A stretch of DNA of 64,000 bases from assembly GCA_947632615.1 (NCBI GenBank), contig CANRPW010000009.1, forward strand, positions 26,627-90,626, in the 5' to 3' direction. Both the position numbers and the translations under genes were made by a program. Numbering within the stretch: position 1 is the stretch's first letter; each line of letters opens with the position of its first letter. The notes below the pieces were generated by a model that searched no databases, was not told the DNA's origin, and saw only the letters and a program-made list of their open reading frames with translations. Origin of the DNA: an uncultured Clostridia bacterium. GTDB lineage: Bacteria; Bacillota; Clostridia; Lachnospirales; CAG-274. Shown in pieces: positions 54,310 through 64,000 of this stretch.

Positions 54310-54524
54310 ACGGTGTGAAATGTTACTGTTTCTTCATATATTATATATAGTGCTTTATCGGCAAAAAATAATCATAAAATAAAGATGTTATATGCCCAAA
54401 GAAATTTAACTTGTTCCCGAAACAAAACCCTTTTGTATAAATTGTCGGAAAATATGAATAAAAAACCGCCTCCCTTATCATTTCCAACATAAATAAATTT
54501 TTTTTATAAAAATTATAGACTAAA

Positions 54525-54865
54525 TTACATTAAAATTTAGTAAAAATAGTTGACTTTGTATGTATTTTGTGCTAACATAATTTACACATGTATATTAATA
54601 TTTTAATTCGCAAAGTGGCTTTGATTTGTGAATAAAAAAACGGGGTTTTTTTGGTATGCCCCAAAATATGATAAAAATGCTTATTTTATGAGGAAAGCGG
54701 CGCTTTCAGACACCCGGCGCTGCTTGGGAAAAACCTTTATATTAACCGATGTAGATAGGACGGAATGTGGTTAATTCGGTTGTCTCGCCTTATCTATAAA
54801 TTTATGGAAAGGATAAATGGATAACCTCGGTCGGTTATACACTTATTATTCGGGGTAAAGTAAGA
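54525..54865 (+). promoter_or_regulatory. Leader of the second giant surface gene (copy 3)
   Basis: More diverged than copies 1 and 2. Promoter TTGACT (54550-54555), 17 bases, TAACAT (54573-54578), TG-extended. Stems kept: GCGGCGC 54697-54703 with GCGCTGC 54717-54723; AGG-A-CG 54757-54762 with CGCCT 54786-54790 (C-G to G-C swap versus copy 1); ATAACC with GGTTAT (about 54820-54838). Downstream GGGGTAAAG precedes the ATG. The gap 54310-54524 has no gene. Confidence 0.75.
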
Positions 54866-57800
54866 ATGTCACTGAAAAAATGGTTTTTAAAGTTGACTAA
54901 AAGAAAAGATTACAGAATGTGGAAGCGGATCATGACTGTTATGGGCATGTTAGTAGTGTTTGTGACTACCTATATGCTCATACTTCCTGCAATAACGCTG
55001 ACTGACCCAAAATGTGGCTTTGAAGAGCATGTGCACTCAGATGAATGTTATTCAAAGACTCTTGTTTGCAGCGAGGAAGAAAATGCCACGATACCGCCCA
55101 CTTTTACGTGTAAAGAAAATCTGCACAGCCACGACAGCGGCTGCTATGACGAAAACGGCAGCCTTGTATGCGGAAAGGCAGACTTTTATATACATAAGCA
55201 CGACGACTCCTGCTACTTTAATGACAAGCTGGTTTGTCCATTAGACGAAATAGAGGAGCATACACACACAGACGACTGCTTTACGGAAGAACAAGTGCTT
55301 ATCTGCGGACAGGAAGAAACCGAAGGACACATTCACGACGACAGCTGTTATTCAACATATGACGAGCTTGTATGCGGAATGGAAGAAAGCGAAGACCATC
55401 ATCATGACGGCAGCTGCTATTTAACACACAATGACCTTATCTGCGGCCAGGAGGAGCATGAGGGTCATACACATACAGACGACTGTTATAAGACAGTTAA
55501 AAAGCTGACCTGTGACGAGGCTCAGCTTCATACACATGACGACAGCTGTTATGAAGACGGCGTACTTGTATGCCCGCTTCCCGAAGTAACAGAGCATGTA
55601 CACAGCGCAGACTGTGTGACTGCTAACGGTCATATACATACAGATGAGTGCTATAAGGAAGACCTCACCTGCGGTAAGCCCGAGCACCAGCACACAGATG
55701 ACTGCTATAACAAAGAAACCTCATCTCAGGACAGCCAGACTCCGGCGGACGAAACAAAGCCCGATGAGCCTGCAATCGTCCCCAATGATACCGTTGTTAC
55801 AAACAGCAGTATAACCATTGAAGATGACCCATCAGTCCCCGATAATCTTCTTGACATTTTTGACGATATCCAACAAAGCGCAGAAAATGCCAAGCCGAGC
55901 AAGCCAATAGCAGTAGTAACACCTCATTTTGAATTCATCCCCAATGCCATCTCCCTTGACGGCGAAGAAGAGGGAATGTCCTATCAGGACAGCCTTGTTG
56001 TGAATGAAATCCAGGACGGCGGCGCAAACCGCGGCGGCTACAGCTATGACAGCATAAAGGAAGATATGGCTGAGGCTCTGGATTATGAGGATATGGATAA
56101 ATTCGATGAAAATCTGCTCGATATGGCTCTCATCGATATTTATTATGACGGCGAATATACCGACCTTAACTCATATCCTGCCACAATCGACCTTACATAC
56201 AGTCTTGATGCTCCTATGGGCGCAAGCAGCCTCCACGTTTTCTCCATAGGCAATGATGGCGCAGTTGAAATTACGCCCACCTCAATTTCAAGAGAAAACG
56301 ACTCTGCTACCGAATTTGTATATGAAGTGACGAACCTCAACACGACCTTTGGTTTGCTGTCTGAGGGCTTCTTCCCCGGTTATATAAGCGGTGTGCAGAT
56401 AACAAAAGTGGCTGACGGTACTCCCGTATGGGATATTAAGGAAGAAAGCGGACATACTCCGGGCTATGACTCAGACGACAGTAATAAAATTGTCAGAACT
56501 TTTGACTCCGTCACATATACGACAACAATTACTTCGGCTCCATGTGACGGTGCGAACGACTATGTATTTGACACAGCTAATACAGACCCCGTTATTGTAG
56601 ATGTACAGCTTGACGCCGATATAACCCGCTTCAGATTCAATACAAGCGGTATGGCTTGGCTCGGAAATGCTGCGGGCTGGAGAATAAACTATTATAAGGG
56701 CGCTACAGATTCAAGAGCGGAAGATGACATTGTACTCTATGAGGACGCAACAGGACTTCATAAAGCAGACGGCTCTGCCACATATATAAGAGATGTTATA
56801 AACAATGCCGGTAATACAAATCCTTATTCCTCAATAGACGGCATTACCCATCAGGCTCTTCTAGCTCCATACACCTTAAGAGAGGTTGGCGGGACCACAA
56901 TAGGTAACCAGGTAATTTCCGTAAGCGTAGGAGTTCTGGCAAGTCATGAAGGCGATACTCTTGAGCCTGACTTTAAGTTCTATTTCGAGGGCAATCCTGA
57001 GAATAAGGACAGTGAAAGCGGCAATGTTAAATCTGATAATGAGCTTAAAATATCTAAGTCTGACTCCGCAACTTCGGAAAATGTCGTTACAGTAACGGCA
57101 GGGCCTTATTACGGCGTTCACCTTGCATCCAACACCGACCTCAAATATCATAGCATTTTCGACCTTGTAAAAGGCGATGAGGTCACTGTGAGAAACAAGA
57201 ATTCTCTCAACGGCAGAATGTTTGGCTATGGCGTGACATTAGAGCTTCACAATAAGACCAATTCAAAGGATAAGGACGTATTGTTCAAGAAGGGTATAAA
57301 GGGTATTGAGCTGCCAAAGGGCAATATAAATGTTGACCTGACCCTTGATGTAACCGGCACAGCCAAAACTTCGGCAAGCGGCAAAACTGCCATAAATGCC
57401 ATAACCTATACAGACCTTCTGGGCGAAAATGTTCTTGACGGCGATGAAAACAGCGTAATTACACCTATTGAGGGAAGTGAGGAAGCTCCGCAGGAGCAGG
57501 TCGAAAGTGCCATGTCTACGGGAGCATATATCCCCAGACCCTTAATTCCCGCAGAGGGAACAGCAGACTACGAAAATTCAGTAGCTCTGCCCAGACCTCT
57601 CATAGAAACAAATGCGCTCACCGGCGAAAAGCCTACCGCAGCAAGAACACTTTCACAGGTTCTCTCCACAGCAATCCCCGCTAACAACTGCGGTATTATG
57701 TCTATCGCAGGTAATGGCGAACCAATTCCGGCTGATGAGGGTGGCATTATGCCGACTGCTAACGATGTTACTACAGATAATAAACACGGTACTCATACTG

Positions 57801-60800
57801 TCGGTGATGATTTTGAGAGTTGGGATTTCTTAACAGGAGCAGATACAACTGTTTCTGTTGGTGTGAATGATGAATTTTATGGTTTGGTCTTTGAATTACA
57901 GGGAGCAAGAACATTCCATAAAGCCAATGGTATACCATTTGAAGCCAATGATGTGGTATATGTCCCTGTTAAACAAACCAGTGGAAAAATCACCGTATCA
58001 TCTCAACGCAACACAGGCACTGGTACCAATTTCCAGTATACAATTAACGATGGTTCTGATGTTCGTTATGTTAGTCAGCAATATGAATTTTCAGACGTAG
58101 TAACTGTAACCGGTCATGATGGAACAAATTACTTAAAGCTGACTTTTACCGCTCAACCACGTTGTACAGGCATCAGAATTGATTACGGTGAAGGTGAACC
58201 ATCGAAAGATACGACATCAGAAGCTACAACGGCGTCAGAAGGTACTACGGCATCGGAGGCTACTACGGCGTCGGAAGGAACCACAGCAGCAGGCAGCGGC
58301 GGTGACGTTGGCGGCGGCGGTAGACAAGATGGCGCACCGACAGGTGTTGTAGGCGGTTATGTATACTTCCATAATCAAGATGGCTACAATACAGGAAAGG
58401 ACAATTGTGCTAATGTTGTAGACGTTCAAGGTTTTGACGGTATAGATTATACTTCATTTGTATCCGGGCAAAAGGGATATTCAGAAATCGGCTCAAGTGG
58501 TAAGTATATATTCAACTTTGATGTTTCACCTCCGGGTGCCTCAGGCAGCATTTCCAAAGCCGACGATAAGAATTTTTCAATAAATATCGATAGTTGGACC
58601 GGTAAATGGACAACGGGTCTCAGAGGTAGCGACTATGAAAATAGTTTAACTATAACCGTTCCAAAGGATACAGATGCTAACAGTGCTAATTTTTACCTCT
58701 ATATGTATGATGTAAAAGGCGCTATGAGGATTTCAAAGGTTGGAGATAATTCCAATGGTGTATCGATATATAAAGACCTGACAACTGCTGCTGATTCAAA
58801 TGCAAAGGTTTACGAAGTTACCAATCTGCAGCCGGGTGAGTCATATACTATCGCACCACTTGAAAGCAATACAAACAAGAAATATAAAATTATCGCTATG
58901 GCGTTGTTCACACTGGAAGCTCCGCTTGACGATACAACAACAGGCGATTGGATAGAGGGACATAAAACTCCTACGGAGGTTATCCCCGCAGAACAAGAGG
59001 CTTACATTTTCTTTGGTAGTCATGCAGGAAGTACGGGAGATTTCCCACATGGAGGTACTCCGGCAGTCAATATTGAAGAAAATTATACAAATGTTCACCA
59101 TTATTATTCCGGCGACCGTCAAAGCAGCGGCGATATAGGTACAGATGTTACTCCTGCAGTGTTCAATGTAGATAACGCGCCCGATACCGGCGGAGCATCA
59201 ACATCGGATACCAGAGATGATGTTATTGTAAGTGCCAAGATAGGTCCTGAAGGAACGGCGACAAACGGTGATATAGGAAGTTATGACGTTGCTCAGTACA
59301 GTCAGAATGTGGCTCATGTATTTACTATCAAAGTTCCGGACGATTCGACTGTTCCCGGAATACAGAGTGCAAAGCTTATGCTCTATGAGCGCAGCAAAAA
59401 CACATTCCGACTGATAGACAAAGATTATGAAGACCCGGACGCAGCTGATGATGCTCTTGAACAGGTAAGAAGCGTCACCAATAAAGCCGATGCGGAAGGC
59501 GGCACAATGATTGAGTTTGACGGACTTGAACCGGGCAAAACATATACACTTGACGCAAATGGAGAAAATTATCAATATTACTTCATTGCGCTTGTTACTC
59601 AGACAACACTGCCGGAAGAACTTCCGTGGAAAATAACAGTGCCCGACCAGGCTGCGGTATACACTCCATTTATATGGGACTACAATGCAAACGTAGAAAC
59701 CACAAAATATGGCAAGTGGAAGAGATTTGTTGACTGGGATAAGGGAAACGAACGTTCCAACATTGCAAAGCAGGCTGCGCCTTACAACTCAGCAGGCTAT
59801 AAGTCAGGTACAGCGCCAGATACTCAGGATAATCCGAGGTCGATTGGCAATAATGTTGACTACGGTCTGAATGACGAAAGACAGTGCTTCTACGGCGGAA
59901 ACTGGTCTATAAGCGATGATAAAAAAATTACATTACCGAGCCAGATATTGGACGGCGACAAGTCACTTGCAAAGACTTACCAAATCACCGTAAGCGGCTA
60001 TAATTTCGACTTTGATACCTATCACTTCCCCACAAACTTTGCGAGGGACTCTATAGGTACACAGATCTATTATAATGCAGGCTTCGGTCAGTACATAAAC
60101 GCTTTTTCAGCGGGACATATGCAGGTTTTGGTACCTTATCCCGAAAGCGGTTACAGCGGCGGTTTAATTCTTGAAGCCAAAGTCGGCAATCTGACAGTTG
60201 AGTCCGTAGGCGATAAAACCGGTCAGACCCTTGCTCCCGACTCAGGCACAACAGGCGGCAGCGACAAGAATGACGGTATAAACGACGACAAAAGCTCAAT
60301 AGACGCTAATCAGGATAAGCAGAACAAAGTCGAAACACTGAGAGTAAGAGCAACCTCCAGACACAACTCATTCAAGAGTAAGGGCGCTCGTGACATTGAC
60401 TCAGATATGACAGGCGAAGGCGGAGCGGGCGTATGGCTCGGCACAGACGGTTGGAACAGCAACACCGTAAGTGACGCATCGGCGGCAATAGACGAGGAAA
60501 TCGACATATGGGGCGCAGGTATGCTCCGTCAGGACTCCGACCTTTCTCTTTCGGCTATAAACGTACTTCAGCTTTATGATTCTGCTGCCTTTGAAATTAC
60601 AGGCGAAGCAGAACCCGGCTCTGTTGTTCAGGGACTGAAGGATCAGGACATAGTAACCGACATTAACATATTATATGCCGGCGACCCGAAGCATAAGGGC
60701 GGATATGACACCGTTAAGGGTGCGCCAACGGTTGCAGATATGGGTAAGATAAATGAGGAAGACCTTGTTTTCTATGACTCACTCAAAGACCTGAATGATG

Positions 60801-63313
60801 CGGGCTATGAATGTGTCGGCGTGCTTATGGAGGTCAGAGGCAACGGAATACCGAGAGGAAATTATATCTCCGTAAAGATACCTGTTAAGGTAAGGCACGT
60901 AATAGGCAACATAGGCGAAGTATACGTGACCATGAGCAGAATCAGAGCATGGAGCTATAACAGAGATCTTGGCGATGATAACCAGCCAATGGAAAATGTA
61001 ACCTGGAGCAAAGTCAATGTAGATGACATGGGCAAAGGCACACTTCCTGTGGATTATAAAGCCTTTGTTCCTGACACTATAAGTCATGCAAACTCCTCGA
61101 ATGTTGAGGCCGCGCAGAACGATGTAGTTAAGGTTAACGGTTTAGACTGCTATTTCTTCAACAACTTCTCAAGCGGCGGCAGCAGTAATGCCTTTGAATA
61201 TACAAAGACAGAGTATACACAGTGGGAGACCGGTGAACCTTGGGACAGCACGGGAAAAGCGGCTGTCAATACAGATGTCGGCATAGGCGTTACCAAATAT
61301 CACCCAAGAGGTCAGGAGTGCGGCGTAAGCTTACTTGTTACGGGTTATGAATCAGAGGTTAAAATCAAATATACCAATGATACAGGTACATACGACAAGC
61401 TGAATGGCGACAGACCGAAGTTCGAGCTTTCGGGTGTCAAGCCCAAGATTTACACAGAGGGAGTTCTGGAACCTGAAAACCAATATTCAGACCTTATTGT
61501 CCAGGTAAATCAGACGAATACTATAGGCGCCCATGGCGTAGGTCCGCTTCAGATGGTTAATGGTTCACTCACTATACCTTCAACTGATGTCTATGACGTG
61601 ACAGGCGGCGGTAATGTTCCGGGACCGATAGTATTTAAAGACGGCGAAACAAAGAAGATAAAGTTTACAGGCTCTAACGGCACGGTTTATAATGATGTGG
61701 AAATTACCGTGGAATATCCCGGTACCAACAACGATTTCTGCATTATAAAGGTAAATGATGCTCCTCTTGGAGTAGAGCTGCCCAAAATGGAATTTACCAC
61801 TACAATAAGAAATTGGGTAGGCAATAACGACCAGGCAGAAATTCAGGCTGTTATTTCCGGCTCAGGCGACTTAAGAACGCACTCCAAGTCAGTGGGCAAT
61901 CTGGACAACTCCACTATCTCCATTATGAACGAGGGCGGCACGGGCTTCTATAAGAGCCCCGACACGCCAAAGGAGATAAGCGCATTTGCAGATGGCACAT
62001 ATATGAATTATACCATCAACTATTCCAATGCGGAGGGTACTTCAGCCATAGCCGACAGAAACTTCTTTGACGTAATGCCTATTATAAACGGAAAAATAGG
62101 ACTTAAAGTGCTGAGTGTACAGATAGACACTCTTGACGATTCCGGCAATGTCGAGGGTCACCCGTGGGCAAAGGTATATTATACCACCGATGACAGGGAC
62201 AGCCTGACTGAATCCACGAATGGTTGGGTAAGTCTTAAGAACCGAGACCAGCTGCCCGGAAAAGCCAATTATCCGGAAACAACTGCTCCCAAAATCACTG
62301 AGGTGGCAGAAAAAGGTTCAAATACCGGCACATTTGACTTTTCGGATGTTGGAGTTGCGAATTCTATAACAGGTCTGTATTTCAGAGTGGGCGATGACGG
62401 CGACAGCGTTACTAATCCTGCTATTCCTGCAGGTAAGAGCATGAGGGTAACCATAACGGTTGACGTAAATGAGAAGATAGCCGGATATTATGACAATATA
62501 GCTTATCTTCTTACCAACGCCGATGAGACCACTGCCTCCTACGACCAGACGCAGATTGCAAAGGATATTGTAGTCGGCAGAACCATAAAGGGTCGTGTAT
62601 GGAATGATAAAGACCAGGACGGCTATCAGGACAATGACGTCAGTAGCGGCGAGGTTGAGGACGGAATAGACGGCGCAAAGGTATATCTCTTCAAGAGGAC
62701 TACAGCAGAGCCTGCAGGAGCATATACGGCGCAGAAGACCGATATGATGAATGTCACCTTCGGTTCAGCGGGTGAACAGTCAACTAAAGATGGCGGATAT
62801 TATTCATTCGTAAATATACCCGATGGCAGCTATATCATAGGCGTTGACACCAACATAACGGGAGATAAGCCGGAGGATCGCTATCAGCTTAGGGATAACC
62901 TTGGCTCTGTTACGGTTGATTCCACAAATGACAATGACGGTATTAATATTGACAATATCGACATTTCGGACGCCAACGTGCAAAACCTTATTACGGCTCT
63001 TAAGGATTTGTACTGTGACTACATCATAGCCTATGATGTGGGTAAGGAGACTGACACAGGCAAGGTTAATTCGATCACACCTACGGAAATGCTCCTTCTT
63101 AATGAGATTGTAGCTCAGGTTGGCAAGGGCACTGTAAATTCACAGTACAGACAGACTGAGGATAATCTTGACCTTGGTATAACCGAGTCGAGCTATTCAC
63201 TGCCTGAGACAGGCGGAAGCGGCTTTGCTGTATTGAGCGTGTTTGGCGGACTTTGTCTGGTGGTATTTGGTGTATTTGGCATTGGGCTTAAAAGGCGATA
63301 TTTGCGTAAGTAA
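54866..63313 (+). CDS. Giant LPXTG surface protein with His/Cys repeats (second)
   Basis: 2815 residues. Same plan as the first: signal anchor, about eleven HxHxxxCY repeats (near-identical DNA from 54917 on), linker, beta-rich domains with NLQPGESYT and GLEPGKTYT modules, a shared block around 60.0-60.2 kb (FPTNFARD, AFSAGHMQVLVPYPE), a DUF11-like stretch, SdrD-B-like domain (GRTIKGRVWNDKDQDGYQDN), LPETGGSG (residue 2779), TM and basic tail. Between the domains a Thr/Ser/Glu linker comes from four 18-bp repeats (58220-58291). Start ATG at 54866. Probably wall-anchored adhesin-like; ligand unknown. Confidence 0.92.
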   Translation: MSLKKWFLKLTKRKDYRMWKRIMTVMGMLVVFVTTYMLILPAITLTDPKCGFEEHVHSDECYSKTLVCSEEENATIPPTFTCKENLHSHDSGCYDENGSLVCGKADFYIHKHDDSCYFNDKLVCPLDEIEEHTHTDDCFTEEQVLICGQEETEGHIHDDSCYSTYDELVCGMEESEDHHHDGSCYLTHNDLICGQEEHEGHTHTDDCYKTVKKLTCDEAQLHTHDDSCYEDGVLVCPLPEVTEHVHSADCVTANGHIHTDECYKEDLTCGKPEHQHTDDCYNKETSSQDSQTPADETKPDEPAIVPNDTVVTNSSITIEDDPSVPDNLLDIFDDIQQSAENAKPSKPIAVVTPHFEFIPNAISLDGEEEGMSYQDSLVVNEIQDGGANRGGYSYDSIKEDMAEALDYEDMDKFDENLLDMALIDIYYDGEYTDLNSYPATIDLTYSLDAPMGASSLHVFSIGNDGAVEITPTSISRENDSATEFVYEVTNLNTTFGLLSEGFFPGYISGVQITKVADGTPVWDIKEESGHTPGYDSDDSNKIVRTFDSVTYTTTITSAPCDGANDYVFDTANTDPVIVDVQLDADITRFRFNTSGMAWLGNAAGWRINYYKGATDSRAEDDIVLYEDATGLHKADGSATYIRDVINNAGNTNPYSSIDGITHQALLAPYTLREVGGTTIGNQVISVSVGVLASHEGDTLEPDFKFYFEGNPENKDSESGNVKSDNELKISKSDSATSENVVTVTAGPYYGVHLASNTDLKYHSIFDLVKGDEVTVRNKNSLNGRMFGYGVTLELHNKTNSKDKDVLFKKGIKGIELPKGNINVDLTLDVTGTAKTSASGKTAINAITYTDLLGENVLDGDENSVITPIEGSEEAPQEQVESAMSTGAYIPRPLIPAEGTADYENSVALPRPLIETNALTGEKPTAARTLSQVLSTAIPANNCGIMSIAGNGEPIPADEGGIMPTANDVTTDNKHGTHTVGDDFESWDFLTGADTTVSVGVNDEFYGLVFELQGARTFHKANGIPFEANDVVYVPVKQTSGKITVSSQRNTGTGTNFQYTINDGSDVRYVSQQYEFSDVVTVTGHDGTNYLKLTFTAQPRCTGIRIDYGEGEPSKDTTSEATTASEGTTASEATTASEGTTAAGSGGDVGGGGRQDGAPTGVVGGYVYFHNQDGYNTGKDNCANVVDVQGFDGIDYTSFVSGQKGYSEIGSSGKYIFNFDVSPPGASGSISKADDKNFSINIDSWTGKWTTGLRGSDYENSLTITVPKDTDANSANFYLYMYDVKGAMRISKVGDNSNGVSIYKDLTTAADSNAKVYEVTNLQPGESYTIAPLESNTNKKYKIIAMALFTLEAPLDDTTTGDWIEGHKTPTEVIPAEQEAYIFFGSHAGSTGDFPHGGTPAVNIEENYTNVHHYYSGDRQSSGDIGTDVTPAVFNVDNAPDTGGASTSDTRDDVIVSAKIGPEGTATNGDIGSYDVAQYSQNVAHVFTIKVPDDSTVPGIQSAKLMLYERSKNTFRLIDKDYEDPDAADDALEQVRSVTNKADAEGGTMIEFDGLEPGKTYTLDANGENYQYYFIALVTQTTLPEELPWKITVPDQAAVYTPFIWDYNANVETTKYGKWKRFVDWDKGNERSNIAKQAAPYNSAGYKSGTAPDTQDNPRSIGNNVDYGLNDERQCFYGGNWSISDDKKITLPSQILDGDKSLAKTYQITVSGYNFDFDTYHFPTNFARDSIGTQIYYNAGFGQYINAFSAGHMQVLVPYPESGYSGGLILEAKVGNLTVESVGDKTGQTLAPDSGTTGGSDKNDGINDDKSSIDANQDKQNKVETLRVRATSRHNSFKSKGARDIDSDMTGEGGAGVWLGTDGWNSNTVSDASAAIDEEIDIWGAGMLRQDSDLSLSAINVLQLYDSAAFEITGEAEPGSVVQGLKDQDIVTDINILYAGDPKHKGGYDTVKGAPTVADMGKINEEDLVFYDSLKDLNDAGYECVGVLMEVRGNGIPRGNYISVKIPVKVRHVIGNIGEVYVTMSRIRAWSYNRDLGDDNQPMENVTWSKVNVDDMGKGTLPVDYKAFVPDTISHANSSNVEAAQNDVVKVNGLDCYFFNNFSSGGSSNAFEYTKTEYTQWETGEPWDSTGKAAVNTDVGIGVTKYHPRGQECGVSLLVTGYESEVKIKYTNDTGTYDKLNGDRPKFELSGVKPKIYTEGVLEPENQYSDLIVQVNQTNTIGAHGVGPLQMVNGSLTIPSTDVYDVTGGGNVPGPIVFKDGETKKIKFTGSNGTVYNDVEITVEYPGTNNDFCIIKVNDAPLGVELPKMEFTTTIRNWVGNNDQAEIQAVISGSGDLRTHSKSVGNLDNSTISIMNEGGTGFYKSPDTPKEISAFADGTYMNYTINYSNAEGTSAIADRNFFDVMPIINGKIGLKVLSVQIDTLDDSGNVEGHPWAKVYYTTDDRDSLTESTNGWVSLKNRDQLPGKANYPETTAPKITEVAEKGSNTGTFDFSDVGVANSITGLYFRVGDDGDSVTNPAIPAGKSMRVTITVDVNEKIAGYYDNIAYLLTNADETTASYDQTQIAKDIVVGRTIKGRVWNDKDQDGYQDNDVSSGEVEDGIDGAKVYLFKRTTAEPAGAYTAQKTDMMNVTFGSAGEQSTKDGGYYSFVNIPDGSYIIGVDTNITGDKPEDRYQLRDNLGSVTVDSTNDNDGINIDNIDISDANVQNLITALKDLYCDYIIAYDVGKETDTGKVNSITPTEMLLLNEIVAQVGKGTVNSQYRQTEDNLDLGITESSYSLPETGGSGFAVLSVFGGLCLVVFGVFGIGLKRRYLRK
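58220..58291 (+). repeat. 18-bp coding microrepeat, four copies
   Basis: Units at 58220, 58238, 58256 and 58274 encode EATTAS / EGTTAS alternately. Varied third positions show some age; length could change by slippage in frame. Confidence 0.85.
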
Positions 63314-63770
63314 AGTTAAATTTGGGAAGGGGAATTGATTTTTCTCCTTCCCGGAAATAAAAAATAAATGCACAATTCAGGTTGGCTGTTCGGTTATTAT
63401 TGTGCGGATAAAATAAAAAAACTATGACAGAGCCATACGGTTAGCGAGCGATTTGACAAGCTTCCTTATCAGTTAAATTATTTTTTCTAAGCTATCATTT
63501 TAACCGTGGGTTTTGAAGATGTTTTAGAGAACAGTCGGTTGGGTATTTTGGGGAATTTTGAATATGTAATTTATGCTTACTTCTTGACGAAGGGCAAGGG
63601 AAGGTTCGGCTTTATTTGCGGCGTCTGAGGCTTTTGGGCTTTGGGTTTGGCTAAGCTTTGCCCGCCCTGTCAGGTAAGAAGTGCAATAAATTAATTCGAC
63701 CTTTGGCGCAAGCCTTTGGGAGAATTTTTGGTCGGTCATCCTAGACCTTAAATAAAGGATGAAGGTAACA

Positions 63771-64000
63771 GGCGGTTTGCTTTGGGGCTTTTGCAGGGGC
63801 TTCTTTTCAGGGGAGTTTGGCGAGGGCTTTTGGAGGAAACGGCGTTGAGCCCTGCCGAGGGCTATCGGTCTGGGCTTTGGGTCATTGTCCGTGACGTAAA
63901 ATAAAGGATGGCGGTTTGCTTTTGGGCTTTTGCAGGGGCTTCTTTTCAGGGGAGTTTGGCGAGGGCTTTTGGAGGAAACGGCGTTGAGCCCTGCCGAGGG
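63771..64000 (+). repeat. 91-bp direct repeat at the window edge
   Basis: 63771-63861 and 63910-64000 are nearly identical (starting GGCGGTTTGCTTT), period 139, preceded both times by AAATAAAGGAT. The period is not a multiple of three, so it is not coding. The array may go on beyond the window. The stretch 63314-63770 shows no gene; a weak GGGAAGG / CCTTCCC hairpin follows the stop. Confidence 0.88.

Noticed and set aside
63524..63739. 71-codon minus-strand frame
   Set aside because: No RBS and no recognised family in a non-coding, repeat-rich tail.

Overview
The window is about 40% GC, with TTGACA/TATAAT promoters spaced by 17 bases, AGGAGG-type ribosome binding sites, and gene orders typical of low-GC Firmicutes: tmk-holB-ricT-trmN6-rsmI, ireB-ruvX-DUF1292-rnjA, rimM-trmD, walR-walK. 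Two sortase-anchored giant proteins with His/Cys repeats suggest a gut-type Clostridia genome. This is inference, and I cannot name a genus.

Core half (1-28.4 kb). The 3' part of an RND efflux gene is followed by the tmk operon, then a leftward block (mtaB, ireB, ruvX, DUF1292, rnjA, an alpha/beta hydrolase). A Crp-family regulator, a secreted protein of unclear fold, nth, ybaK, a cold-shock gene, DUF711/ACT, trmD/rimM, a phosphosugar mutase, a YibQ-type deacetylase, two tandem HPr-like genes without the catalytic His, an SDR, cca, and walR/walK complete it. Seven intergenic gaps here carry long GC-rich palindromes, with arms up to 45 bp and loops of 2-5 bases. The arms differ between sites. 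One palindrome also carries a copy of the last codons of ybaK.

Accessory half (28.4-63.3 kb). No long palindromes occur here. The region is built from repeated pieces: a deacetylase gene and its truncated copy (28.4/33.3 kb), a 310-bp direct repeat made of a DUF5688 fragment (35.1/41.0 kb), and three copies of a roughly 400-nt leader (29.4/43.7/54.5 kb). Between them lie an HTH/Ser-Thr kinase/membrane protein set, a secreted protein with three 56-residue repeats, a TIR-domain protein, a three-gene dynamin-like GTPase operon with a consensus promoter, a nitroreductase, and IS481-like and IS30-like transposase relics. The TIR gene and the dynamin operon look like a defence or membrane-remodelling island, and the direct repeats give the dynamin cassette a possible route of gain and loss.

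Two giant LPETG surface proteins (3360 and 2815 residues) fill 44.1-63.3 kb. Each is preceded by the shared leader, whose predicted stems keep pairing through compensatory changes, so it may be a structured regulatory RNA. The third leader copy has a decayed -10 box and leads only into a 19-codon stub. The last 0.7 kb is non-coding with a 91-bp direct repeat at the edge.
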